From Symsagittifera roscoffensis (Eukaryota; Xenacoelomorpha; Acoela; Convolutidae): a stretch of 60,000 nt of DNA. Position 1 is the stretch's first letter, and each line of letters begins with the position of its first letter. Below, piece by piece: positions 1 to 11,345 of this stretch. A program made the position numbers and the translations under genes. Below the pieces are notes generated by a model, which was not told the DNA's origin, did no database searches, and saw nothing but the letters and a program-made list of their open reading frames with translations. The stretch spans positions 31,150,833 through 31,210,832 of the forward strand of contig NC_087062.1 of NCBI RefSeq assembly GCF_963678635.1, written 5' to 3'.

Positions 1-3000
1 CGTTTATACCTCCTTGGGTCCTTTGGATCCGTCTTCCCGGTCCTTTGATACACCGTGGTAGAACTTGCTTTATGCCTTTTCAGCCATGTTGGAGTCTTGG
101 GTGGGCCTGGTTCCTTGGGGTTCACAACTTCCGGAGCCTTAGGATCCGCTACTTCGTCATCGTCCAACATGATTGGAGCTTTCCTATTTTGGGGGGCGAA
201 CACTAAGTCACTTCTCTTCTCCCAATCTAGGGTAAGTTCAACATCTGGGAGGTTCCCCGCCTTGTCTAAACAAGATAACTTTTGATTAACGACATTGTTC
301 CAATTTAGGTTTTTTAATGACGGCCTTTTCGTTAAGTTTCGCAGTGCCGTATTAGCTTCTCGACCATGGTATGCTTCGAATGGCGTTAGTTTAGTTTTAG
401 AGTGTGGCACGAAACGTAATGCACTAAGCGCACGGGAGATCATCTCCCCAAACTTGTAGTTCTTATTTTCCTGGAGATAAGTCAACACGTAATTTTTTAT
501 CGACCCAATAGTCCGTTCAACCATTCCTGTTGCACGATGGTCCTTAACCGGAGATTTAATAAGTTCAATACCTTCGTAGTTGCAGAAGTTTTGAATTTCG
601 TTAGAGAAAAACCCCGTGGCTTGATCCATGTGCAGTTTCCTTGGGTGTCTATGAGTATTTATGTACTTCCTTAGGAATTTCAATACACTTTTTGATTTGT
701 TGCTTGAACAAACATACGCTGACGGCCAATGCGAGAAAGTATCTACTGCTACAAGTACATATTTTTTCCGACCCCTAACATAGTTTACTGGACCCCAGAA
801 GTCTAATTGGACCAAATCATTTGGTTCCTTAGGATTGTACGTTTCCCCCATGTCATTTTTGGGAATGTCTGGTTTAAGGTTTTTACCTGCTTCTACACAA
901 CTTTTGCAGTATTTGGCTGTGGCCGTGATATTTCGGTGCATAAGAGGAATCCACACGTCTTCTGCTGCCGCGAACATCTTATCCCTCCCATGATGGTTAT
1001 AATGGAGACGATTTAGAATTGCTGATGATAGGTCCTTGGGTATCGCTAACCGGCCGTCCATCCACAGGCAATTCTCCCTTACTGTGAAATCGTTGTAATG
1101 CTGGGCGTAGTATTGTCCTAATTTTGTAATAATCTCATTTGCTCGTGGGTTCCTGTCTCTGATGTTGTCTCGGATGGTCTTCATAATTGGGTCTCTTTCA
1201 ATGTTTGCTTCGATTAATTTTAAATTCAAAACTTCTGGGTGTTCAATTTTCTTCACGATTTTACTATCCGACGGCACTATGGAATAGATCCATTTTTCAT
1301 TTTGTACTAGTGGGTACGATAAACCGGGGAACTGATGTGGAAAAGATATAATTGTATTCAGTTTTTTAGAATTAGTTTGTTTAGTATCAAGTTTTTCAGG
1401 TGGTATCATTTCAATATCGGAATCCGAGCTAACGCTGGGAGGTTGACTTAGACGGTTTAACACAACATTTAGATTAACATTTCCCGAATTAGTTGATGTG
1501 TTGACTATTGCCGAAGTTGGAGGATCATACTTTTCTGGCGAATTACTCATGTTATTTCTCCCAGAGTTGCTACTGTATTTTTTCAAAGTAATTGGCTTTT
1601 CACTATAATCTTTACTACTGTAAATTTTCAAAGTAGGTGGCTTTTCACTGCAATCTTGTAAGATGGATGGTTCGCACTTATAGTTTGTTGACACCGAAGG
1701 TTTGTACTTGTACTTAAATGAAATGGAAGGGTTTCGAGGGTATTGAATAAATTTTTTGTTTTGGCAACTGTAATTTAAGCAATGAGAACAAAGTCTGAAT
1801 CTCGTTCTTCGGTATTTGCATATTTCCTTCGGTATGCAAATATCTCGACGCTGATTGGTTAACCGTCGGTTGCATGTAAACACGCCCTCTATTGAGCGTT
1901 TGTGCTCACGGTGAATATTTGCATAATTGTCTGTTCTTACATTCTCATTGGATGAAACTGCTTTCGCTGTGTCGACACATGACTTTACGCCCCCTACCGT
2001 CGGTTTTCGTTGAATGTTGTTCACTTCTTGACCCCTAGGCTTCATTTTGTCCTTAGGCTTCAACGCCGCGTTTATCATTCTTATCTTTGCTACTGTAAAA
2101 TTTTCATCGTAATGGCTCGTCTCGGGTGCCTCTGCGGACGGAAACCGAGACAGATAGTCAGCCATCCCCATTTTTGACCCTTGTCGATGTTCAACCTTGA
2201 AGTCGTATGGCACCAGACGATCATACCAACGAGTTAAGCGACTGAAAAATGTTTTATTTCCTTTTGGTGACGAATTCAACAATGTGAGTAGCGCTTTATG
2301 ATCAGATATCACTGTGAAATATCGACCGTATATATAATTCCGAAAATGTTCCGTGGCCCACACTACCGCGAGTAATTCCAATTCGTTTGTGGAGTATTTT
2401 TTCTCAGCCTGATTAAGGTAACGAGATGCAAACGAAATCGGATGCCATCCGGAGGCGCCATACTGTTCTAAGACGGCCCCTAGGCCATCGTGGCTAGCGT
2501 CACAAATGATTCTAGTTTCACGGTGAATGTCGAAATGTCGTAATTCGACGATATTTTTCACAAGCGATTTTAATTGTTGGAACGCATTTTCGCACACGGG
2601 CGTCCAAAAAAAATCATTATTTTGGCTCAATAGTGGCCTTAACGGTGCGCTTAACTCGGCAAGTTTGGGTAAAAATTTGTGTAAGCTATGTAACGAACCC
2701 ATCAAGGATTTCAACTGCTTTCGAGATTTCGGGATTTTCAAGTCTTCTACAGCTTGTGTTTTTCTTACTAAGGGCGTTATACCACTTTCCCCAATTCGAA
2801 ATCCAAGCCAATCGCACTCAGTTTTCGCAAATTCGCATTTTCGCAATTTTAACGCGACATTGGAGACGTCCAGCTTTTTCAATATCTTTTCCACTAACGC
2901 AATGTGTTCGATTTTAGTTCCTTTTGAAGCAATTAAAATATCATCAATAAACGCGTTAGCCTGGGGGAACTCCTTCAGTAAATTATCTATTACCTTCTGG

Positions 3001-4265
3001 AATTCCGCCGGCATTGACGTAAGTCCGTAAAAACCGTTTTTAAAAGGATAACTCCCCGTGGATTTTCCGCCGACTAATGAGAAATTGCATTGCTCGCTTG
3101 TTTTCTGTTCTAATGCGACTTGTCCGTACGCGTATGGGAAGTCCAATGTTGTAAAGAATACATTCCCCGATTTTTTCTCCGCAATAATCTGACTTACTCC
3201 GTCAATTAATTCGTCAATATTCGGCATCTGGTACTTATTTTTGTGTACCTGTTTATTCAATTCTCTTGATTCTAGTGCTAGTTTTATGCTTCCGTCCTTT
3301 TTTACTGTAATGACGACAGGAGAGACGAAATACTTATCTGAGCACTCTTGTAATTTTATGATATGTCCTTCATTTATCAGCCGATGAATCTCTTTATCCA
3401 CCTTTTCTTGTAGACTGATTGGCACCCTACGCCCTTTTTGTTGTATGGGCTTCAAATTTTCAAAAAATTCAGCTCTTACTTTCGCATTTCGGATCTTCCC
3501 TATCCTAGTAAATAAATTTGGGTACAACTTACAGAAGTATGTTTGCAATTCGTCGTATTCCTCCTCCTCTTGACTGGTCCCTTCCCCTGTGATTCCCATC
3601 ACTTTCTTTCTTTGAACTAGCTCGAGACCCAGGGTGCCCATCAGGTCGCGCCCGAGGATTGATTGATGATTTCCGGATATTACTGACACCCGCGCTGGTG
3701 CTGCCCAGCCATTTAGTGACATCATCACTGTTACTTTCCCTAGTATGTTTATTCGATTGTTGTTGTAATCCAGAAATTCCTCTTTTGACGGTTGTAGTTG
3801 AATGTTTGCTTTTCCTAACGTTGTTTTTAGGTCGTTTATGCTGAAGATAGTTACTGGAGATCCACTATCTATCCACAACCACATCTTTTTACCTGACACC
3901 TCCACTTGAACGCGGCCCCCAGGGATCTTTAATTCGGTCTCATTTTTCTTCCTTTTTATCGACATTACCATGTAGTCATCCGATCCCGAAGTCATGGACT
4001 CGTTTTCCCCACACCCCTGCTGATTCACCCACGATACTGGGTCTTCGTTCAATTCGTTTACGTTCTGCGTACTTTGATGATGCTCATTTTCCTCCCTGAC
4101 CAATCCGACTCGTCCACGTCCTCTCCACTGGTTAGTACCCCTTCTAATTCCTCGGCATGTTCGTTCAAAATGTCCCAGTTTTCGGCATGAGTTACATGTT
4201 GCTCCTTTTGCAGGACAGCTCGCGATGTGGTCCAGGGTAAAATTTGGCGCGTCGCAATTGTAGCA
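1..4265 (-). CDS. Gag zinc knuckles and Pol (protease, RT, RNase H, integrase), partial
   Basis: This frame is -1 relative to the upstream Gag frame. It opens with two zinc knuckles (first Cys codon at 4265, second knuckle about 4155-4197, pattern CX2CX4HX4C). An aspartic protease follows with DSGSP near 3855-3885, then an RT with a FIDD catalytic box near 2940-2955 (most relatives have YLDD), then RNase H at about 2250-2560. Next comes a Cys/Arg-rich linker at about 1750-2000. The integrase has an HHCC region near 880-1010, and its catalytic Asp, Asp and Glu lie in LDFWGP (about 800), DQATGF (about 625) and GMVER (about 515). The coding region leaves the window before any stop. It encodes the enzymes for reverse transcription and integration. 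The first codon is not assigned, because expression probably depends on fusion to Gag. Confidence 0.85.
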
Positions 4266-5080
4266 CCTACCCTACGGTTATTTCCGCTTCCCCCACTACT
4301 ACTTGATCCTTGGGTATATCCTCCACGTCCCGCACGTCCTCGGCCTCGAAAAAATCCTTGTCCCCTTCTTATATTATTTACTGGTTCCTGTTTTATTGAA
4401 ATTGCCGGAGCTGATGATGCTGGTTTTCCCGTATATGATTTGTATGCGCGCTCACCACGTTCATATGATAAGGCAATCCGGTAAACTTCCTCCGGTAACT
4501 TAGTTGATCGTGACAATTCTCGTTGGCAGTCCGATTCCCGCATATTCATAATGAAAATATCACGAACGTTTTCGGCCGCGTTGGCAAAATCACATCTTCC
4601 TGCTAGGGCACTAAGTTCCGCGTGAAATTTTTCGAAAGTTTCGTTCTCACGTTGTTTTGGTCCGTAGAATAGTCCCCGCTCATGAGTTACATTCCTTTCA
4701 CGTTGGAAAACATGTTGCATCTCATCTAGAACCCGTGGGTATCGTTCAGTTTTAATGTTAACCGTCGGTTTCCGTGCTTTGAATATTCGTTGCGCCTCGT
4801 CTCCGATACATAGATATAGATTAGACTTTAACTTCTTTTCCGACTCGAGACGGTTTTTCCCATTTACTTCTTCAGGCAACGCCGTGATAGCCGCCGCATT
4901 TAGCGTACTCGCAAAATAGAAATCATCGGGATCAATGTCGTATTTTGCTATCATCCCCCAGTGAAATTTAATTATCCACTCCTCCCAATATACTGGAGGT
5001 TCCGGCGTTCGTGTTTCCCAAAATGCTACTATATTTAATGGATTTTTTCCCCCTCCTTTTTTCTCTGCTGGCTGCGCCAT
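4058..5080 (-). CDS. Gag of El1 (capsid region)
   Basis: The 340-codon frame starts with the MAQPA peptide at the LTR edge. It encodes a Gag capsid-type protein with WEEW near the start, the GDEAQRIF motif, a conserved region around RERNVTHERGLF, and a Gly/Arg-rich stretch near residues 240-265. Gag packages the RNA and forms the particle. The homologous part of El2 has an N-terminal capsid region followed in the same frame by zinc knuckles. Here the zinc knuckles fall in the -1 frame instead, so the last 70 or so residues of this frame are probably not natural Gag. The switch lies between about 4265 and 4300, close to a run of five G. I see no canonical X XXY YYZ slip site there, so a simple indel is as likely as programmed frameshifting. 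Confidence 0.85.
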   Translation of the reverse strand: MAQPAEKKGGGKNPLNIVAFWETRTPEPPVYWEEWIIKFHWGMIAKYDIDPDDFYFASTLNAAAITALPEEVNGKNRLESEKKLKSNLYLCIGDEAQRIFKARKPTVNIKTERYPRVLDEMQHVFQRERNVTHERGLFYGPKQRENETFEKFHAELSALAGRCDFANAAENVRDIFIMNMRESDCQRELSRSTKLPEEVYRIALSYERGERAYKSYTGKPASSAPAISIKQEPVNNIRRGQGFFRGRGRAGRGGYTQGSSSSGGSGNNRRVGATIATRQILPWTTSRAVLQKEQHVTHAENWDILNEHAEELEGVLTSGEDVDESDWSGRKMSIIKVRRT

Positions 5081-5402
5081 GTTAAAGTCGTAAGTTTAGA
5101 AATTCAAAAAGGTTGTTAATAAGTTGTATTGTAGACAAACTGTTAGGCATCAAATCGAAATCTTACTGCACTCTTTTATTTCAGATCCCATCGGACATTA
5201 GAGATCGCAAGGTCAAGACAGCAGGTCCCCAGACAGAAAGAAGAATTGATAGCACTTACATAAACTCAAACTGGTGTCTATCTAGAAGAATTGATAGCAC
5301 TTACATAAACTCAAAACTGGTCCCTATATCAAACTCTTTAGCGGAGATTTATTCCGTCCTAGGAATCGTTCCAAATTGATTGAAGGAAGCCTAGTTGCAA
5401 CA
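5080..5402 (-). repeat. 5' LTR of El1
   Basis: The inner end is fixed by the gag start: the base at 5080 is the last LTR base and is also the A of the gag ATG. The outer end is inferred from the TGTTGC start (minus strand) at 5402, similar to the TGTTG starts of El3 and BEL here. The outer end abuts the AACAAGACTGC repeat, so it is uncertain by a few bases. Inside there are two copies of a segment at a 45-bp spacing (starting near 5239 and 5284, core GAATTGATAGCACTTACATA). Confidence 0.6.
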
Positions 5403-6067
5403 AGACTGCTCGTATCAAGTCGAAGCCCTGAATGTTCCGACTGCCTTTTAAGGTTCATGGAGCAGTAATAACATAAGAAGTTAACCAAGTTTTTTAAGTT
5501 TTTTAACCAAATTTGAACGAATTCTAAGACGGATTAATTCTCCGCTTACGCGTTAATAGCGCGAAACATATCGCGCGTTAATTGTCCCAAATTGGCCAAA
5601 ATGGCAATTTATAAACCCCCACAACTTCACGAAAAATGATCACAGGTAAAACTTGTTTTCAAATTTGAGCTCAAGACAACAATGCCTTTCGAATGATATA
5701 AAAAAACTCCGTCAAAAATGGCTATTTAAAAAGTCGAAATTTGTCTGAAGAAAAAAACCCACCCCGAGCACAAATATTCCGTTACTTTTTTTAAAAGTCG
5801 GAACAAAAACCAGCAATATGCCGTTGCCAGAAAATTACTCGTATCGAAAGTCGTAACAATAATTGACTTGTTACTTGGAGCGATATTTATCACTTTGTAC
5901 TTTATATGGCGTGTGGGGGATGATTTTCACAAAAAATCTGATATTTTTATATAAAAAAAATGTCTCTTTTTTTATTACTTTTCATTTTTTCATGCTATTA
6001 CTGCTCCATAGACCTTAAAAAGCAGTCGGAACATTCAGGGCTTCGCCCTGATACAAGCAGCCTTGTT
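5399..6067. repeat. Foldback/TIR repeat with about 70-bp inverted ends
   Basis: The left end reads AACAAGACTGCTCG. The right end is its reverse complement with a few changes (AACAAGGCTGCTTG), and the match continues for about 70 bp through a small hairpin (gccctg/cagggc) and GTTCCGACTGC. The interior is the same AT-rich sequence found in other dispersed copies (blocks around TCTAAGACGGATTAA, GCGCGTTAATTGTCCC, CCGAGCACAAATATTCCG). No coding capacity. It is a non-autonomous foldback or MITE-like element. I could not find a convincing target duplication. Confidence 0.7.
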
Positions 6068-6109
6068 TCAGTTTTCTAATTAATTCAATTCTTGTGCAAA
6101 CTATGGTTC

Positions 6110-7063
6110 TTACACGAACGAATGTATGTCCTGGAGCCATTCCCTCAAACCAAGGTTCATCACCCTTATATGGTTGTTTCTGTCTTCCTGACTGGCTTGC
6201 AGGCAAAATACGGCCACTGAGTGTGAACCAGAGGGTTTGTCATTCACTTCACAATCTTCGGTAAGTTCGAACATTACTTTCTCCACCAATTGGTCTAACT
6301 CTGGGTTCACACTTCCAGGGTCAAAATGGCGACCAGGACCACGAATTTCATTAATTTTGCCTATAATTTGCGCATTAAAACCAGAAACTGTTGGACAAAC
6401 TTTCGAGGGTATCATGAACGTGTTCTGTATTTTTAAGAACCTTTCATAATCGAATACAGATTCTTTTGTTGGCTTATGCCTGTTCTCCTTGAAGTAGTCT
6501 TGTTCTAACACGCAGAACATATAAACCTTGAAAAAAGTAGGTGACATTTTATCATCCAAGCAGTAGCAGGACATTTCTTCAATCATATTAGCAAAAATAG
6601 TCAGATGACGCTGTATTTTCATTTTAGAGGTTCCCGGAAGAGAAGATTGACATCCATCTCCATATCCGATCGCTTCTCCTGGATAGTTGTAGAATTGAGA
6701 CATGTTGATAGTCCAAAGATTAATCAACTTGTGAGCTGCCAATTCTAAAATTGTTGGTCCATATTCCGAAACCTCATGTAGTTCAAGACATTCATTTAAA
6801 ATTAAATAGCCGAAGCTTGGAGGCAACTTTTGGTCATAACTTTTGCAATCAAGTGTGGGATCGTTATCCTTAGCATTTGCCAGATCAACCAGTACATCAC
6901 GAAAAAAGTCCTTTTCTGGTGTCATTTTGATCTCTTGGTTGTCTTCCCTGAACAAGTTGATGTTTTCTACCACTTCATACGTACAATCTTTGACATCACC
7001 TCGCCGAAAAGCATTCGTGAGAGAAGGAGTCCAAATAATAAGTAAAACTATTTCCAGCTTCAT
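6110..7063 (-). CDS. Secreted CAP/SCP-like protein
   Basis: A 317-codon intronless frame. It begins with a signal peptide (MKLEIVLLIIW... to about residue 18) and contains many Cys. Two halves recall the CAP (SCP/TAPS) fold: a helix and W-rich region (INLWTINMSQFYNYPGE, about residues 130-150) and a second domain start (FNAQIIGKINEIRG, about 240-255) that looks like the N-terminal helix of a CAP domain. Its closest relative in the window is the pseudogene at 41961-49837, which shares these blocks and runs about 85 residues further. This protein therefore stops early, in the middle of the second domain, 43 bp from a foldback repeat. The stop codon overlaps a good 5' splice site (GT followed by GTAAGA at about 6110-6120), so a downstream exon is possible. 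The CAP assignment rests on motif pattern only. Confidence 0.65.
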   Translation of the reverse strand: MKLEIVLLIIWTPSLTNAFRRGDVKDCTYEVVENINLFREDNQEIKMTPEKDFFRDVLVDLANAKDNDPTLDCKSYDQKLPPSFGYLILNECLELHEVSEYGPTILELAAHKLINLWTINMSQFYNYPGEAIGYGDGCQSSLPGTSKMKIQRHLTIFANMIEEMSCYCLDDKMSPTFFKVYMFCVLEQDYFKENRHKPTKESVFDYERFLKIQNTFMIPSKVCPTVSGFNAQIIGKINEIRGPGRHFDPGSVNPELDQLVEKVMFELTEDCEVNDKPSGSHSVAVFCLQASQEDRNNHIRVMNLGLREWLQDIHSFV

Positions 7064-7079
7064 GAGATTTTTGGTATGA

Positions 7080-7715
7080 TGCTATAGTGGGAAAAGTTAA
7101 ACAATGTTTTTTATTTTCAAATTGAATTTTTTAAGAACTCGCAAAATCTCTTTTGCTCAAAATTTTGATATACTCTTTGCACTAACCGAGCATTGATGCC
7201 TGAGCTTTGCTAAATATAGTATCGAATTAATCAGTTACTTGAAAATTTAGTGTTTAAAACAACCATTTTTCATTAAAAAAATTAGAGACTCACAATGAAT
7301 GTCTACACTGACTACAAAATCCGTTCCTGATTTGAGAAATTGGCATTTTATACGCTGCAAATCAAAATTTTGTTTAATTTTTTCCACAAATATAGTAATT
7401 TAGTAATTTTACTTTTGAAAAGCGCTTGTCGCAAAAATCAAAATTTGGATTTAGGGTATGCAGTACGGATAATAATTTCGTCAATTGTTTTTAAGTGTTG
7501 AAATTCACAAAGTTATTCACACTTTTCAAATTGATGTTCACGAACCTCCTCAAAATAAGAAATAGCATCTGAACAAAATGTGAAGAAAAAGAGCCAATAA
7601 AAATGAACTGATTGATGCATGCCATTTTTAAAAAAAAACCAATACTTTAAAAATCCTTTGCATGTAATTTCGAACAAGATTGCTCGTATCTGGGCAAAAA
7701 ACTGAAAGTTTTTAC
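7080..7715. other. AT-rich region upstream of the CAP-like gene
   Basis: This lies 5' of the minus-strand gene ending at 7063 and may contain its promoter. I see no coding sequence. A piece at about 7580-7595 (GAAAAAGAGCC) resembles the end of the GGCTCTTTTCC MITE family, but no partner end is visible. Confidence 0.4.
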
Positions 7716-8118
7716 CCGAGGCAGATCTAGGATTTTCTCGAAGGGGTGGCGGATTTTCAAAATTTTCCCTAAAATTTTATTGACTTTTTAATAGGTCGAC
7801 CAAATTGATTTTCTGTACGCTCCCGGACAATCTAAAGACCATATTTTGACCTAAAAAAATTTAAAAATCAGGCCTAAAAACCGTTTTTGGGATTTTTTTG
7901 AAAAATTTTGAACAAAAAATTGCTTTCTTTTTGCTGCGTGCTCCCTTTCAAAGCTACTATATATTTGGCACCAAAGGGCCCTTAGAAAGAATTTAGGGTT
8001 GGTTGGCCTAAAATGGATGTCATAAAATAATACCGAAGGATAAGAGATCGAATCCTTGAGGGGGAGGTGGAAGGAGCGTACGCCCCCTCCCGCACCCTTC
8101 CCCCTAAATCCGCCCCTG
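7716..8118. repeat. Older copy of the CAGGGGCGG hAT-type MITE
   Basis: Interior and ends match the intact copy at 40979-41376: a degraded left end (GGCAGATCTAGGATTTTCTCG region) and a right end reading AAATCCGCCCCTG. The interior includes GGCGCC/TTTAGAA and 'GATCGAATCC' blocks shared with the intact copy. The flanking 8 bases agree only partly, as expected for an old insertion. Confidence 0.7.
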
Positions 8119-10795
8119 GCTCTGACACCTGTAACTGACCTCTAATATTTCTGAAGAAGTGGAAGTTTTGAAAAATTTTAAAATTGTCAGTTTTGCTTTC
8201 CATACCTTAACATGTATTATCGCGCATTTGGCAATTATAGCACGTCAAAACAACTATGAAAATGGAATTTGGGGGGAGAAGCGAAAAAGAGTCAAATATT
8301 TTAATAGAACAAACTTCATGCCTCAAATCGATATGGAACGACTTCTTAAAGGCGGATTAAATCTCCGCTTAAGCTTTAAAAGCACGAAACATATCGCGTT
8401 AATTATTTCATACTGGCCGAAACCCTGAATTTTCCGACTGCTTCTTAAGATCTTTGGAGCCGGATAATGCCAATTACGGATAATGCCAAGGTTAATTTTG
8501 AGCTCAGGACCTTTTTATCTTTCAAATGTTATAAAAATTTTGCATTCGAAATAAAATCTGTTTTAAATAAATTTTTTCTGAATAGAAATTGATGAGCAAA
8601 AAAAATTAACAAAGAAAAAAGGGGTCGAACATTACAACAAAGCAGACACGGCACGTATCAAAATCTGCGTATAAAAAGCTCCTTCAACATGCTGGTCGAA
8701 GTCGCAGCTTTTATATTTTGATTGGTTGAAGTATTTTGTTCAAATTTTGAACGAGTTGTTTTTATTTGATCAGATGGTTTTGCTTTCCCTGGTCTCAAAT
8801 TGTACATTTACTTAGTGACAAGCAACGGAAATTTCTCAAAGTTCATGATATTTTCAATGATACTCTATAGCAATGATGTCTGTTTTCAAGAGAAAAAATA
8901 GGCGTGGAGTTGTGAAAAAAGCGAAGTTGTCTTTTCAAACGATGGTTTCAAATTTTCTTGATTATAATGTAAGCACTATTGAAAAAGACGTTTGTTTTGA
9001 AACAATTTCCTTCAAAAAGGTACACTCGGTGTTTGATTTCCTTGACTAAAATTAGATGTAACAAAGCTTGCAACTTTGCAATTTGAAAAACTTTCCGGAA
9101 TCAAGCCAATCAGAAATTACTTTTTTTACATCAAAAAAAATATAAGCAAAACGAAAAATCAGTTAAAATACTTTTTCAATTAAAAATGAGATATTTAATT
9201 ATTTCATCAAAATTAAAGATAAATCTGTTTTCGTTCAGTTTATCCGGTACCTGAAATAAACACCATAGTAATTTTTTCAGCACAAAATGCAGTAGAACTT
9301 CGATAAAACGCAAAAAAGTGCATTAAAAAACACCATCTAATAAAATGAAACATATCATCAAAATGCGCCAGTATAACGTAAAACTTGTAGAAAGAATGCC
9401 TCAATAACCTTAATTTTAGCCAATACAGAGAGAATTAAAAAAAAACAAGTTAAATGGTTTCCACATCTGTAAGCGGATTTCGCGAAAGGAAACGGATTCC
9501 GCAAAGTTGTAATTTATAATAGAACGAATATTCTTTTTGTGGATTCCAAAAATTCATCTTTTCTTGAAGCAATTTTGAATGACACAGTGTTTTAGCCATT
9601 GTTTATGGAATTTAAAACAGCAAAAATACCAGAGAAAACTTGACGCCCTGCCAAAATAAATGTACATGTTTGGTATTTTTTTTGTTGTACTGGGACGAAG
9701 TAGGTTATTTCAAAAACTTCAAAATTGGGCTTCGCTGAAAATCTAGTTATTGCTATTAAAATATCAGCGAAACCTTTTTGCTTTGGAGCTTTCGCAGAGA
9801 AATTTTTTTGAAAGTAAATTTAGGACTTATCATTTTATGTTTTCCCACAATATGTTGCCTCAATTAAACCCTTGATCTCAGATTGAGTTGTTTTCGAGAA
9901 GAATCAAAAGGTTCAAAAACGGTCAAAAAATCGAAAACTTGAGTTTTCCGTTGGTCATGTGTAAGAAAACGGCGTAACCGCTTATGCATGGGAGTTTTCC
10001 AAAACTTCTTCTATCCATTGAAAACAAAATCTCAAATTCAGGAGGGTTTTTGAGAGTTTGAAAAACCGCTCAAAAACCAAAAATTTGATTATTCTGACGG
10101 CCATAACTTTCATGTAAACGAATTTGGGCGGAGGCGCTTGTGGAAATGAGCTGAGAACCTAAATTCTCAGATTTGGGAGGGTAGTTTTTGAGAAAAAAAA
10201 CGTGGGTTAAAAATTCCCCGCACACACTTTCCGAAGGTTGTAGAAAGTGGGGTGACGTAAGAAGAGACTAAGGAGTTATGTAGGCAGACAGGATAGTGGG
10301 CGTTTTTCTCATTGGTTTCACTTTTTTGAAAAACGAAAGAGTGTTTTATAAGAAAAGTTATTTTTTTAAAAATATTTTAAAAAATTTCAAAACGTCTCAA
10401 AAAATAATAGAAAAACTTGATCCCATAACTTTTCGCAATACCTGTTTTTTTTTTCCAAACAGGAACTATTAAAGTTGCGGCTTCCTCGAAAAATCTGTTT
10501 TCGGCCTGTTGCGGGATCCACTTTCAATTTACAAAATATACTCAATGTGGCCTCGTAATATTAAAATAACAGAAAAGAACACCATTAAATCTCTCTATTA
10601 GGCTATGTAACAGTAGTTGGAACGACGTCACAAAAAACATTCAGCTTAAATTGGCACAAACATAATCAAACGGGATTGATTTTTGCAATTTTTAGCGACA
10701 AATGATACAATTTTGTACCAAACGATAAATTAAAACTTAGCATTTTTTGAAAAGTTAAATAATTCTAGGAGATCAAACTGTACGAACTGGGTGAT
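8119..10795. other. Non-coding AT-rich interval with scattered repeat fragments
   Basis: No convincing gene. At 8330-8470 there is a fragment of the foldback repeat family (GGCGGATTAAATCTCCGC and CCCTGAATTTTCCGACTGC). At about 9865-10200 there are two or three diverged copies of a 160-170 bp unit (words such as CTCAGATT..GGGAGG..TTTTTGAG and ACTTTCATGTAAACGAA). Downstream of the glycosyltransferase stop codon this interval would include its 3' UTR. Confidence 0.4.
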
Positions 10796-11190
10796 TTAGA
10801 GCAAAACTTTGGTCATGTTATGAAACAGGTAATCTAAAAAAAGCATCTCAGGTCCATGTACATAATGATACGAGATTGCATCTTTAGAGCAGCAGTAGTC
10901 ACCTCCTAAAGGGTGGATGGAGAACTGTCTGTAGAAGCCTATCTTTTCCCAGGGTATTATGAACTCTCTTTGGGGGGAGAAAGAGTGGAACAGCTCTCTT
11001 CCCCCCTCGTCAACTGTTTCCTTCGACAGTCGCACCCCCGAGTCCTCCATGCATCTGCCCATCAGGATATCTTCTGCTTTGGGTTCACTGTGAGGGGGGC
11101 AGTTGGGTCCGACCTCGAAGCCAACTGTGACTAACTGTTTCAGAGCCGCCCTGCCCATGACGTATCCAGCGCCTCCACTGGGGTAGCCAC
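10796..11190 (-). CDS. C1GALT1-like glycosyltransferase, exon 3 (C-terminal)
   Basis: Last coding exon, 395 nt, ending in TAA at 10796-10798. The 3' splice site is TTCAG before GTGGCTACC (exon base 1 at 11190). It encodes the end of the catalytic domain of a glycoprotein-N-acetylgalactosamine 3-beta-galactosyltransferase (GT31): SGGAGYVMG, AEDILMGRCM (acidic ED pair), GRELFHSF, and DYCCSKDAISYHYV with the paired Cys typical of T-synthases. The first two bases complete a Ser codon begun in exon 2, giving the family motif GYPSGGAGYV. Family members add galactose to GalNAc-Ser/Thr (core 1 O-glycan) in the Golgi. Confidence 0.9.
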
Positions 11191-11234
11191 CTGAATCGAT
11201 ACATAAAAGGTACTCTGAACTTGTAGTCATTTGT

Positions 11235-11345
11235 GCAGATTATTGCGACTAAACAGCGATGCTTTCAAGATATCACGACCAAAGAAGGGTTATTTCTAGA
11301 CCACCGCGACCGAAGAGATGCTATGCGGGCTCTTTTCTAGTTTCA
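11235..11345. repeat. Degenerate short tandem repeat near exon 3
   Basis: Loose repeats of a word like CTAGACCACCGCGACCGAAGAGATGC, the same motif type as the longer array at 15355-15760. It lies in intron 2 close to the acceptor of exon 3. Confidence 0.4.

Larger units (their letters stand above)
1..5402 (-). mobile_element. Ty3/gypsy-type LTR retrotransposon El1, 3' part outside window
   Basis: This element is read leftwards from a 5' LTR (about 5080-5402) through gag to pol, and the left window edge cuts it in the integrase C-terminal region. The order gag, protease, reverse transcriptase, RNase H, integrase is that of the Ty3/gypsy superfamily. No stop codon is seen in the pol frame from about 4265 down to base 1, and the recognisable catalytic motifs are present, so this may be the best preserved element in the window. 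Its only visible break is a change of frame just upstream of the Gag zinc knuckles. The 3' LTR, and so LTR identity and age, cannot be judged here. Confidence 0.9.

Noticed and set aside
2527-3030. 167-codon plus-strand frame opposite El1
   Set aside because: It is antisense to the RT coding region of El1, which explains the open frame; no independent motif.
7982-8203. 73-codon minus-strand frame
   Set aside because: Lies within an old MITE copy and has no coding features.
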